NCBI RefSeq assembly: GCF_000798815.1
Contig: NZ_JTLD01000042.1
Span: 1-64,000, forward strand
Length of the DNA stretch: 64,000 bases
Direction of reading: 5' to 3'
Origin: Alistipes sp. ZOR0009
GTDB taxonomy: Bacteria > Bacteroidota > Bacteroidia > Bacteroidales > ZOR0009
The translations under genes and the position numbers were made by a program. This document shows, in pieces, positions 51,842-60,951 of this stretch. Within the stretch, counting starts at the first letter, position 1, and every line of letters begins with the position of its first letter. A model generated the notes under the pieces. The model saw nothing but the letters and a program-made list of their open reading frames with translations. It was not told the origin of the DNA and ran no database searches.

Positions 51842-52468
51842 ATGAGTGTACCTTTTGAAATTACGATGGATCAATTCCTTCGGATATTTGTAACGATACT
51901 AGCATTGGTAAATCCGTTTCAGAAAATATTTATAATGCTAACATTGGAAAAGCAGCTTAAAGATAGCGATTTAAGATACGTTGCTCTTAAATCTAACTTT
52001 GTAGCGCTAATAATTCTTATTTCCTTTTTGGCAGTTGGTAATGCAATATTTAATTATGTTTTTAACATTAGCCTATATGCTTTTAGAATAACCTGTGGTT
52101 TTGTTTTACTCTATAATGGTTTTATAGCGCTGCAAAGTGGTGTTCTTATCAAAATTGATCCTAGAACTAAGCTTAACGATGTTGCTGCAGTTCCTATTGC
52201 AATGCCGATGATTGCAGGGCCAGGAGCGATTACGGCTGCAGTTACTTTTCCTCAGCAGGATGGTGTTGTGGTGACAATTGTGGCAATACTGGCTGTGCTA
52301 GCAGTAAACGCATTTATAATGGTTTATTCAAAAGTTTTGGGTGGATTTCTTAACCGCTATAACTTGTTATCTCCGTTAATTCGCATTTTAGGATTAATAA
52401 TTGCGACAGTTGGGATGCAGATGTGTTTCAATGGGATTCGGGAGTTTGTTGGTATTCTTTCTAACTAG
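51842..52468 (+). CDS. MarC family integral membrane protein
   Basis: This 208-residue protein has six hydrophobic helices and the MarC markers LALVNPFQKIFIMLTL at the N-terminus and PIAMPMIAGPGAITAAV in the centre. The ATG at 51842 is chosen over an upstream TTG. The family's function is unknown despite the old antibiotic-resistance name. It stands alone before the metallophosphoesterase. Confidence 0.88.
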   Translation: MSVPFEITMDQFLRIFVTILALVNPFQKIFIMLTLEKQLKDSDLRYVALKSNFVALIILISFLAVGNAIFNYVFNISLYAFRITCGFVLLYNGFIALQSGVLIKIDPRTKLNDVAAVPIAMPMIAGPGAITAAVTFPQQDGVVVTIVAILAVLAVNAFIMVYSKVLGGFLNRYNLLSPLIRILGLIIATVGMQMCFNGIREFVGILSN

Positions 52469-52518
52469 CGTCTTTAGGTACTAGAGGAAATAGTTTTTAA
52501 GGATTCATCTTATCATAA

Positions 52519-52548
52519 TTTGCGATTCTTGAAAAGATGTTACTTTTG
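52519..52548 (+). promoter_or_regulatory. Promoter of the metallophosphoesterase gene
   Basis: TTTG at 52519-52522, 18 bases, then TACTTTTG at 52541-52548. This is an exact consensus match with the same spacing as at 42331. The leader before ATG 52583 is about 28 bases. Confidence 0.65.
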
Positions 52549-52582
52549 CCCAAAATGTTTTAATCGTTGTAATCAGGCTGCC

Positions 52583-54004
52583 ATGAAAAGATCTTCTCTT
52601 CTTTTTGCATTAATTTTCACAATGCCATTTTTCGTAAGTGCAAACTTTTTAAAAATTGGAGGTGCCGTTTTATCAGAGGGTAAAGGAATTGCTAATGTAG
52701 TGGTTACAGATGGCAGTACTGTTGTGAAGACGGATGAAAAAGGACGGTATTCTTTAAATCTGAATCCATCTGCAAAATATGTGTATGTAAGTTCTCCTGC
52801 AGGTTATGAGGTTGCTACGGTTAACTCTGTTCCATTGTTTTTTGTGAAAGTCGACAGCTTAAAATCCGAAAGGGTCGATTTTATGCTAAAGAAAAGCCAT
52901 GCGGATGATGTTAATCACAATATGATATTTTGGGCTGATCCGCAGGTGAAAAAAGCAAGTGATGTGGAGAAGTTGAAGGAGGCTGCGCGAGATTTGAAGT
53001 CTTTTGTTGAGGTTAACAAGCCTATTCCTCATGTTGCTATTGGTTGTGGCGATATCGTATTTGACAGGTTAAATCTTTTCAAAGATCACAATGACGTTGT
53101 AGAGACTGTAGGCATTCCTTTTTATGAGGCTGTAGGAAATCATGATATGGACTATAATAATCGGTCGAATGATGGCTCTAAAAAGAGTTTTGAGAAGGTT
53201 TATGGTCCTAGTTACTACTCCTTCAATAAGGGGAAAGTTCATTATGTAGTGCTTGATAATGTTTTTTACCTAGGTCGAGATTTTTACTACATAGGATATC
53301 TTGAAGAAAAGCAGCTTGCATGGTTAAAGCAAGATTTATCTTTCATTCCAAAGGGGAGTACGATTGTAGTAACGTTGCATATTCCAACAGCATTAGATTC
53401 AAGCGATATTGCCAAGTTTAATTTTGAGAATATTAGTAAGTCTCAGACAAATAAGGAGGCTTTATACGAGCTGCTTGATGGGTATAATGCTCATATCGTT
53501 TCGGGACACATGCACAATACGTACAATGTAGATATTCGCAAGAATATTAGGGAGCATATTCTTTCATCGGTTTGTGGATCATGGTGGTATGGTAATGTTG
53601 CGCAAGATGGTACGCCTCAAGGTTATGGTGTGTTTGAAGTGCGCGGAGATAGCTTAACATGGTATTTTAAAAGCATTGGCTACGATAAATTTTACCAGCT
53701 ACGATATTACCCATTGGGGGCCAACAAAGAGTTACCCAATTTTGTTACTGCCAATGTTTGGAACTGGTCGAGTAAATGGAAGGTGTATTGGTATGAAGAT
53801 GATGTAAAAATGGGTGAGATGGAGCGTTATACAGGTTTTGATCCAGAAACATTATCGTCTTACGCCAATCCCTCAAATACTGTTCCTAAGTGGGTAAAAC
53901 CAATGGCGACAAGCCATCTGTTTAGGGCACAACCGAAATCGAAAATCTCTAATATTAAAATAGAGGCTATTGATGAATTTGGGAGAAGCTACTGGAGCCG
54001 GTAG
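52583..54004 (+). CDS. Secreted calcineurin-like metallophosphoesterase
   Basis: This 473-residue exported protein has a signal peptide (SSLLFALIFTMPFFVSA) and an N-terminal beta-sandwich (about 25-100: GGAVLSEGKGIANVVVTDG). All five metallophosphoesterase motifs are kept: WADPQ, GCGDIVFD, GNHDMDY, TLHIPT and SGHMHN. A C-terminal beta domain (about 350-473) matches the calcineurin-like C-terminal region seen in Bacteroidota. It would hydrolyse a phosphate ester in the periplasm; the substrate is unknown. It is 30 bases upstream of the ECF sigma gene, so it may share a transcript. Confidence 0.9.
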   Translation: MKRSSLLFALIFTMPFFVSANFLKIGGAVLSEGKGIANVVVTDGSTVVKTDEKGRYSLNLNPSAKYVYVSSPAGYEVATVNSVPLFFVKVDSLKSERVDFMLKKSHADDVNHNMIFWADPQVKKASDVEKLKEAARDLKSFVEVNKPIPHVAIGCGDIVFDRLNLFKDHNDVVETVGIPFYEAVGNHDMDYNNRSNDGSKKSFEKVYGPSYYSFNKGKVHYVVLDNVFYLGRDFYYIGYLEEKQLAWLKQDLSFIPKGSTIVVTLHIPTALDSSDIAKFNFENISKSQTNKEALYELLDGYNAHIVSGHMHNTYNVDIRKNIREHILSSVCGSWWYGNVAQDGTPQGYGVFEVRGDSLTWYFKSIGYDKFYQLRYYPLGANKELPNFVTANVWNWSSKWKVYWYEDDVKMGEMERYTGFDPETLSSYANPSNTVPKWVKPMATSHLFRAQPKSKISNIKIEAIDEFGRSYWSR

Positions 54005-54034
54005 TTCTTATTAAACGAGCATTTGTTGATATTA

Positions 54035-54598
54035 ATGACTGAAAGAGAGCATATAGAGAATATGAAGCAAGGATCGCAGGCCGACTTTAATTGGCTTTAC
54101 GATCGTTATGCTGATCATCTTTACGGGTTTACCTTGAAGATGTCTCGCTCTGTGGTTGTTGCCGAGGAGATCGTACAAGATGCTTTTCTTACCGTATGGC
54201 AAAAACGGGAGCAGATTAACCCTGATTATTCGTTCAAAGCGTTTTTGTTTACCGTAGCAAAGAATAAAATTTTAAATCTTTTTAGGTCTCAAGTTCGTCT
54301 GCTCGAATTTGAAGACTTTGTAATCCATTCCAACAGCATTGATTTGTCAACCAATGCTGTTGAAGAGAAAATTAGCTACGACGAATTTGTTGATATGCTA
54401 AAGGTTGCTAAGGATGTTTTGCCTCCTAGGCAGCTCGAAATATTTGAATTGAGTAAAGAGTTGGATATGTCCAACAAGGAAATCGCCGAAAAGCTACAGA
54501 TTAGCGAACAAACGGTGAAAAATCAGCTGACATCTGCCCTAAAATTACTGAAAGATAGGCTTTCTGCAGCCCAATTCTTGATGCTGCTTTTCTTGTAG
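54035..54598 (+). CDS. ECF RNA polymerase sigma-70 factor (Bacteroidetes PUL type)
   Basis: This 187-residue protein has sigma region 2 (about 18-85: FNWLYDRYADHLYGFTLKM, VQDAFLTVWQKR) and region 4 (about 120-175: LPPRQLEIFELSKELDMSNKEIAEKL, SEQTVKNQLTSALKLLKDRL). The start at 54035 replaces a TTG at 54023. It is followed by FecR and an STN-containing SusC, so it should be released by the anti-sigma factor when the receptor binds its sugar. Confidence 0.93.
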   Translation: MTEREHIENMKQGSQADFNWLYDRYADHLYGFTLKMSRSVVVAEEIVQDAFLTVWQKREQINPDYSFKAFLFTVAKNKILNLFRSQVRLLEFEDFVIHSNSIDLSTNAVEEKISYDEFVDMLKVAKDVLPPRQLEIFELSKELDMSNKEIAEKLQISEQTVKNQLTSALKLLKDRLSAAQFLMLLFL

Positions 54599-54737
54599 AG
54601 GGCTGTTTGCGGTTCTTAAATTCTACGTTGGATTTCAACTCTTAATTTCTAAAATCATTTTAAGTTTTGGCTATGGCCATTATTTCCTGAACTGTATCTG
54701 CTTGAGATATAGCAGTAAAATTCGGTATGCGTAAAAT

Positions 54738-54778
54738 GTACTAGTTAATGTTATAAAAAAACAAAAAACGACTAGTAC
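54738..54778. promoter_or_regulatory. Inverted repeat upstream of fecR/susC
   Basis: GTACTAGT at 54738-54745 is mirrored by ACTAGTAC at 54771-54778, with 25 bases between. It lies about 45 bases before the FecR start. It may be a regulator site or may bracket the ECF-dependent promoter. Confidence 0.35.
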
Positions 54779-54820
54779 GAAATTTCTGTTTTGGTGTATT
54801 AATAGTAACAAAAGAAAAGT

Positions 54821-55810
54821 ATGGCTCAGGTACAACTACGAAAGCTGCTAGAAAAGTTCTTTACGTCAAACATCACGAAAACGCAGTTTGACGATTTGAA
54901 GAATATGACGAATAATTTATCAGACAGTGATTTGTCTGATGGGCTGGAGTGTGCTTGGAATACAACGGACTATTCCAACTCTATGCCAATATTCGCCAAA
55001 CAGCGAATAAGGGAGGAGCTAGAGCAAAAGATATATAAGGAAAAAGTACGGCAGTTTGCTGTTAAGTTTATGAAAGTTGCAGCAGCCGTTTCCATTCCAA
55101 TTTTACTGGCTTCTACCATTTACCTTTTTGCCGATCGTAGAGCCATTTTGAATCAACAAGCTGACCTGTTAAATATCTCCGTATCAAAAGGGGAGAGGGC
55201 AACTGTAAACTTGCCTGATGGATCGACCGTGACTTTAAATTCAGATAGTAAACTTTACTATCCCTCTAATTTTAACTCGAAAGATCGTTGGATTAGGCTT
55301 GAAGGAGAAGGGTTCTTTCAGGTTAAGAAGTGTCACGGTCGCTCTTTTACCGTACGTACGAACAAGATGGATGTAAGCGTACTTGGTACAGCATTTAATG
55401 TTTCAGCATATGTTGATGCTCCAACGACATCGGTGGTGCTTGTACATGGTTCTGTAAGAGCAACGGCTAAAGGAGAAGCGGGTGTTCTTATTAAGCCAAA
55501 CCAGAAGTTTGAAGTGGAGAACAGGAGCGGTAACGTAAAAATTAGTGAGGTGGATACTTATAACTATACCTGCTGGCGTGACGGTATTCTCAATTTTGAA
55601 AGTGAGCCGATTGTAGATGTTCTTGATAAGCTGTCGAAGCAGTTTGATGTTAAAATAGAGTACAGCTCTAAGGCCTTTGAGAACGATAGGCTTACCGGAA
55701 AACTTGATTTAAATGACGGTATTGAAAATGCACTTCGCGTGGTATCGTTAACATCTCCTTTGAAATTTGTAAAGCATAAAAACACAATTGTAATAACCCC
55801 TCTGCATTAG
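54821..55810 (+). CDS. FecR family anti-sigma factor
   Basis: This 329-residue inner-membrane protein has a cytoplasmic sigma-binding part (about 1-85) and one transmembrane helix (VAAAVSIPILLASTIYLF). The periplasmic FecR domain (about 110-215) contains VSKGERATVNLPDGSTVTLNS and LEGEGFFQVKK. The C-terminal DUF4974 domain (about 255-329) contains PIVDVLDKLSKQFDVKIEY. It relays the outer-membrane signal from the STN domain of SusC to the sigma factor at 54035. Confidence 0.94.
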   Translation: MAQVQLRKLLEKFFTSNITKTQFDDLKNMTNNLSDSDLSDGLECAWNTTDYSNSMPIFAKQRIREELEQKIYKEKVRQFAVKFMKVAAAVSIPILLASTIYLFADRRAILNQQADLLNISVSKGERATVNLPDGSTVTLNSDSKLYYPSNFNSKDRWIRLEGEGFFQVKKCHGRSFTVRTNKMDVSVLGTAFNVSAYVDAPTTSVVLVHGSVRATAKGEAGVLIKPNQKFEVENRSGNVKISEVDTYNYTCWRDGILNFESEPIVDVLDKLSKQFDVKIEYSSKAFENDRLTGKLDLNDGIENALRVVSLTSPLKFVKHKNTIVITPLH

Positions 55811-55880
55811 CCGAGTGGTACAAAGATAAACTAGCTGATCAACTAGACGGATTAACATTATTACCTAAAACAAGATTTAA

Positions 55881-58800
55881 ATGATGAACTGTAGAAACAG
55901 CAGTTTTAAGTCATTGCTGAATAAACGAATCTTCGGGGCATGCCTTGTAATGACCTTGCTGCTTTCCAATAATTTGGAGGGTTTAGCAGCAGGAGGTAAC
56001 GCTCAGGACACAAAAATCACCTTGTCTGTTAAGGATAGGAGTATTAAGGATGTATTTGGTGAGATAGAAAGGAAATCAAATTATGTTGTTGTTTTTAACA
56101 ACGAAGCTATCAATCCAAATCTAAAGGTGACAGCCGATTTTCGTGATGCCAGCATTGAGGAGGTTCTCAAGAAAGTGCTTGCAGGAACTTCCTCTTCATT
56201 CGAAGTAAAAGGAAGGCAAATTGTGATTTTTTTGCAAAACGAAGCCGCAAAAGGAGCTGAAAAACAAGTCCAAAGCGGTAAAATAATCGGTAGGGTTGTT
56301 GACGAAAACAAGCAACCTCTTATTGGTGTAAGTATTCAGGTTAAGGGAACCAATGTTGGTGCAACAACCGATCTTGATGGAAACTTCACCATTAATACTA
56401 CTGCAAATCAGCCTACCTTAGTTTTTTCATATGTTGGATTTGAGAGAGCAGAACTTGTTGCCAGCCAGCGTAACCTATCAGTGACCTTAAAGAGCGAATC
56501 TAAAAACCTTAATGAGGTTGTCGTTATAGGATATGGTACTGTTAGAAAGCGTGATGTAACAGGTGCTGTAACTGCTGTTAAGGAAAAGGATTTTAATGTA
56601 GGTGTTGTTACTGCTCCTACTCAAATGCTTCAAGGTAGAGTTGCTGGTGTAAACATTACCTCTAATGGTGGAGAACCTGGCGCAGGAACAACCGTTCGTG
56701 TTCGTGGATCTAACTCTATTCGTTCTGGACAAGATCCTCTTTATGTAATTGATGGGGTGCCATTGGATATCACCGACGATCAGCCAAAGGGGGCAAGCAT
56801 TGGTGGCGTTGGCGAGTCTTCTAAGAAGAATCCGCTCAACTTTTTGAATCCAGACGATATTGAATCGATTGATGTGCTTAAAGATGCTTCTGCCACAGCA
56901 ATCTATGGTTCTCGTGGTGCAAATGGTGTAATTATAGTAACTACTAAGAAAGGTAAGGATGGAAAAGGTAAAGCATCTTACTCTGGCTACGGTGGAGTTT
57001 CCTACCTCCCAAGTAAGTATCCAGTACTTTCTGCTAACGAGTATCGCGATTTTTTAACTTCTAAAGGGGTGGCTCTTAATGACGGCAAAGCTGATACCGA
57101 TTGGCAAGATCAAATTTTCAGAACGGCTTACACTCAAAGCCATAGCTTATCGTATGGCGGAGGAAATGGGAAGAACACCTATCGTGCTTCTGTTAGTTAC
57201 CTTAATCAGGATGGTATTATAAAAAAGACTGGAGTAGAAAAATACACAGGACGTTTTAATGTATCGCAAAAGGTTTTCAATGACAAATTGCTTTTAGAGG
57301 GGAGTTTAACGGCTTCTCGTAACAAAGATCAACGTGCACCTATTGGTGAAAGTGGAGGTTATGAAGGAGATCTTTTGCTATCGGCTCTAAAAATGAATCC
57401 AACCTTGCCGGTGTACAATCCAGATGGAACCTACAATCAGCCAAGTAAGGATGTTCGAAATGCACTTGCAATGATTCAGCTGACGAATGACAGAACCCAG
57501 TCTGATAGAATTCTTGCCAATATTGCAGCAACTTACACGATTATTGATGGACTTACCTATAAGGTAAACTACGCAATTGATAATGCTCGTGCTGTTCGCA
57601 AGGTTACTCAGCAAAAGGAGTTGGTTTACTTAACAAATAAAGGTACTGCTGATATTCATAATGTAGAGAAGGATAACTATCTTATTGAAAATTATTTTAA
57701 CTACAATTTTTCGTTTACTGAGCGTCATAGCTTTAATGTAATGGTTGGTCATTCGTACCAAAAGTTTGATGGTTACAACTATGGTATTTCTGTTGATGGA
57801 TTTTCAGTGGATAATATTGATTACCTGAATGAATTGGCATTTGGTAACTATAATCAGGCAAAGGTTTATTCTGATATCTACAGAAATGAGTTGCAGTCGT
57901 TTTTTGGTAGAGCTAACTACAACCTCGACAACAAGTATCTATTTACAGTAAACTTCAGAACGGATGGTTCTACAAAGTTTGGTAAAAATAATAAGTACGG
58001 ATATTTTCCTTCTGCAGCTTTCGGTTGGAAGATGGACGAGGAGGATTTTATTAAGAGCATTAAAGCTATCTCAAGCTTAAAAATGCGTTTAAGTTGGGGG
58101 ATAACAGGAAACCAGGAAATTCCGAATAAAATATCCCAACTAGTTTTAGGTAATACAGGTGGTGCAAGCCTTGATGGCGGTAGTACTGTAACGCCAGGTA
58201 TAACTCTTACTCGGACTCCTAATCCTGAGATTAAGTGGGAAAAAACGGAGCAAATAAACTGGGGGCTAGATTTTGGTCTTTTTAATGGACGATTATCAGG
58301 AAGCATTGATCTATTTAGTAAAACAACTAAAGATGTACTGCTTGAGGTGTATGCCGTTTCTCCAGCACCTACCGTGAAGGTTTGGTCGAATGTTAAGGAT
58401 ATGAAGATCATTAATAAGGGTATAGAAGCCTCTCTTAGTGGAATTATTATTAACAAGAAGGATCTAACTTGGTCGGCAGGCATAAACTTTTCTAAGATTA
58501 GTAATGAGGTTAAGAAACTTCCAATGTCGTTTATAACAACAGGTAGCCCTAGTGGCCCAGGTATTACAGGTTTCTCGTCTCAAATAATAAAGAGTGGTTA
58601 TCCAATCGGGACTTTCTGGGGGTATAAGTTTCTTGGATTTGATGCCAACGGTAAAAGCATTTTCAAAACAGATGACAAAGGAAATCCTGTTAGTGAATGT
58701 ATTGGTAATGCACAACCAGATTTTACATTGAACTTTAACACCACTGTTAACTGGAAAGGTTTTGACTTAGGTATGTTTTTTACAGGGGTGTTTGGTAACG

Positions 58801-59180
58801 ATATATACAACAACCTAGCTAACATAATGGATGGGCTTACACAAGTATCTGGAGGTTGGAATACAACTAGGGATGCCAGAAATCTTTCTGAAGCATTTAA
58901 TAATCGCTTAGACTATTCAAGCCGGTTTATTGAGGATGGTTCATATTTACGTTTGTCGAGCGCAACTATTGGTTATACCTTTAAATTGAAGAGCAAGTAT
59001 ATTAGTAAACTTCGTGTTTACGGAACTGGGAATAACCTATTTGTAATAACTAAATATTCTGGATTCGATCCCGAAGTAAATACAACAAGAGTTTCTAGTG
59101 GAGTTCCTGCATTAGGTATTGGCTGGACAAACTATCCAATGGCTCGTACTTTTAGTGCTGGTGTCAGTCTCGATTTCTAA
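55881..59180 (+). CDS. SusC/RagA TonB-linked outer-membrane transporter with STN domain
   Basis: This 1099-residue protein has a signal region, an STN (secretin/TonB N-terminal) signalling domain (about 48-118), a carboxypeptidase-like domain (GKIIGRVVDENKQPLIGVSI), a plug with SusC signatures (VRGSNSIRSGQDPLYVIDG and SIDVLKDASATAIYGSRGAN), and a barrel ending in FSAGVSLDF. It imports glycans bound by the SusD protein encoded next. The STN domain ties it to FecR and the ECF sigma factor. Either of two adjacent ATG codons could be the start. Confidence 0.96.
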   Translation: MMNCRNSSFKSLLNKRIFGACLVMTLLLSNNLEGLAAGGNAQDTKITLSVKDRSIKDVFGEIERKSNYVVVFNNEAINPNLKVTADFRDASIEEVLKKVLAGTSSSFEVKGRQIVIFLQNEAAKGAEKQVQSGKIIGRVVDENKQPLIGVSIQVKGTNVGATTDLDGNFTINTTANQPTLVFSYVGFERAELVASQRNLSVTLKSESKNLNEVVVIGYGTVRKRDVTGAVTAVKEKDFNVGVVTAPTQMLQGRVAGVNITSNGGEPGAGTTVRVRGSNSIRSGQDPLYVIDGVPLDITDDQPKGASIGGVGESSKKNPLNFLNPDDIESIDVLKDASATAIYGSRGANGVIIVTTKKGKDGKGKASYSGYGGVSYLPSKYPVLSANEYRDFLTSKGVALNDGKADTDWQDQIFRTAYTQSHSLSYGGGNGKNTYRASVSYLNQDGIIKKTGVEKYTGRFNVSQKVFNDKLLLEGSLTASRNKDQRAPIGESGGYEGDLLLSALKMNPTLPVYNPDGTYNQPSKDVRNALAMIQLTNDRTQSDRILANIAATYTIIDGLTYKVNYAIDNARAVRKVTQQKELVYLTNKGTADIHNVEKDNYLIENYFNYNFSFTERHSFNVMVGHSYQKFDGYNYGISVDGFSVDNIDYLNELAFGNYNQAKVYSDIYRNELQSFFGRANYNLDNKYLFTVNFRTDGSTKFGKNNKYGYFPSAAFGWKMDEEDFIKSIKAISSLKMRLSWGITGNQEIPNKISQLVLGNTGGASLDGGSTVTPGITLTRTPNPEIKWEKTEQINWGLDFGLFNGRLSGSIDLFSKTTKDVLLEVYAVSPAPTVKVWSNVKDMKIINKGIEASLSGIIINKKDLTWSAGINFSKISNEVKKLPMSFITTGSPSGPGITGFSSQIIKSGYPIGTFWGYKFLGFDANGKSIFKTDDKGNPVSECIGNAQPDFTLNFNTTVNWKGFDLGMFFTGVFGNDIYNNLANIMDGLTQVSGGWNTTRDARNLSEAFNNRLDYSSRFIEDGSYLRLSSATIGYTFKLKSKYISKLRVYGTGNNLFVITKYSGFDPEVNTTRVSSGVPALGIGWTNYPMARTFSAGVSLDF

Positions 59181-59198
59181 AATTCAAAAAGTAAGTAA

Positions 59199-60767
59199 AT
59201 GAGAAATAGATATATATTACTTCTCCTTGCTGCATTAATGTTTGCATCATGCTCTGATTTAAAGGAGGAGATTCTCGATGAGCAAAATGGCTCTGATATT
59301 GTTGCCAATGAGAAAAATGTAGGTATGATTGTAGCTCCTTCGTACGCTTACCTTCGCGATCTACAAAGCCGTACCGGTGTTTGGTATGGAATCGAAACTT
59401 CTACTGATGAAGTAGCACTGCCTACTCGTGGGGCAGCTTGGAATAATCCAGATTACCGTTCTTTATTTTCGCATGATTATGATCCCTTGAATAGCTATTT
59501 AAGAAACACTTGGAATAGCTTCATGATTGGCTTGACTAAGTGTAATGTATCTCTTCAAAATTTAGAGAAACTTCCACAGACAGATTTGGTAAAAACATAT
59601 ATTGCAGAAGTTCGCTTCATTCGAGCATTATGCATGTATCAGCTAAATGACCTGTTCGGAAAATTCCCTTTTCGAGAGTCAACTGAATTTGACTATTCTA
59701 AATCGCCTAAAATTTTATCGCGAGTTGAGGCTGTTGATCGCATTGAAAAGGAACTGAAAGAGATTATTCCAACATTGAAGATGAAGGGAGAAGTGCCTTA
59801 TGGAAGGATTACTAGAGCTGCGGCTCAGCTGCTACTTGCTAAGTTGTATTTAAACAATCAAGTTTATACTGGAACAGCACCTACTTTTGCTGATGGAGCT
59901 GCAAAATGGCAGCAGGTTATTGATCTCTGCAATGAAATTGAAAAATCAGGTAAGTATGTGCTTGCTGATGATTACTGGAAATTATATTTGTCTGATAATG
60001 CAGCGTATTCTAACCAAACAGAAACAATTCTTCCTGTAATATATAATTCAGCGGCAGGCATTGGTGGTACATCTTGGGTAACTATGTCATTGAGCTATAA
60101 CCAAACTTTTGGGGCATATACAAATAACTTGAATGGGTATTGTACTACGCCAACTTTTCTTGACACATGGGATCAGTCAGATCCTCGTTTTAAAGATGAT
60201 AGATTGAAAAGCCAAACAGGTTTCAACTTGGGCTTTTTAGTTGGGCAGCAGTTTGATGTTAAAGGAAATCCAATACGTACAAGGACTCCTGACGATGGCC
60301 TTTTGATTTATACTAAAGAGTTTTCTTTGACTAATTCATCAGAAGGTGCAGGTGTTAGAGTTATAAAATATGCCCCAGATCCTAACACAACTTATCCAGG
60401 GTCTAGTGAGAATGATTTTCAATACTATCGTTATTCTGATGTTTATTTGATGCGAGCTGAAGCAAAGTTCCGCAGTGGGAATATTGATGGTGCTCTTGCT
60501 GATATTAATGAGTTACGAGGAAAAAGGAGAGTAAACTTGATTGATAAGGCTGATTTTTCGCTAACTAAGATTTACAACGAGCGTGGATTCGAATTCTATT
60601 GGGAAGGATCTCGTCGTAACGACATGGTTCGCTTTAACAAGTATTGCGAGCCCCGTTACGAAAAGCCTAAGGAAACACCAACCTACAAAATTCTGTTCCC
60701 AATTCCAACTTCGGCATTAGAGGCTAATCCTTTGCTAAAGCAAAATGAAGGATATGTTTCTCAATAG
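59199..60767 (+). CDS. RagB/SusD family glycan-binding lipoprotein
   Basis: This 522-residue surface lipoprotein (lipobox MFASC, then SDLKEE) has the tetratricopeptide-like SusD fold. Marker segments include VRFIRALCMYQLNDLFGKFP, the YYRYSDVYLMRAEAKFRSG block and YNERGFEFYWEGSRRNDMVRF near the end. It captures the ligand over the SusC pore. It is 18 bases after susC. The cognate sugar is inferred from the GH13/GH65 genes to be an alpha-glucan or alpha-glucoside. Confidence 0.96.
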   Translation: MRNRYILLLLAALMFASCSDLKEEILDEQNGSDIVANEKNVGMIVAPSYAYLRDLQSRTGVWYGIETSTDEVALPTRGAAWNNPDYRSLFSHDYDPLNSYLRNTWNSFMIGLTKCNVSLQNLEKLPQTDLVKTYIAEVRFIRALCMYQLNDLFGKFPFRESTEFDYSKSPKILSRVEAVDRIEKELKEIIPTLKMKGEVPYGRITRAAAQLLLAKLYLNNQVYTGTAPTFADGAAKWQQVIDLCNEIEKSGKYVLADDYWKLYLSDNAAYSNQTETILPVIYNSAAGIGGTSWVTMSLSYNQTFGAYTNNLNGYCTTPTFLDTWDQSDPRFKDDRLKSQTGFNLGFLVGQQFDVKGNPIRTRTPDDGLLIYTKEFSLTNSSEGAGVRVIKYAPDPNTTYPGSSENDFQYYRYSDVYLMRAEAKFRSGNIDGALADINELRGKRRVNLIDKADFSLTKIYNERGFEFYWEGSRRNDMVRFNKYCEPRYEKPKETPTYKILFPIPTSALEANPLLKQNEGYVSQ

Positions 60768-60780
60768 TAAAATATATATT

Positions 60781-60814
60781 AAAAAGGAAGAGGGGCAACC
60801 CTCTTTCTTTTTAT
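60781..60814 (+). terminator. Terminator after susD
   Basis: AAAAAGGAAGAGGG pairs with CCCTCTTTCTTTTT around a GCAA tetraloop. It separates the transport genes from the glycosidase genes, which may then be expressed at a lower or separate level. Confidence 0.9.
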
Positions 60815-60951
60815 AGAGTGGATCTAAGCAGAGGCGGATTAGCATGTGGGGCTATTGATGCCATTTGTTGAGTTTTCGTCTTTAGCATCCCTCTTTTATA
60901 TGTGCTTATGTAAGAGAATATACGAATTGTGATACGCTATAAAACAATACG

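Noticed and set aside
57917-58483. Leftward 188-codon frame inside susC
   Set aside because: It is antisense to a well-conserved SusC barrel region, with no domain or start signal. It is a shadow frame.
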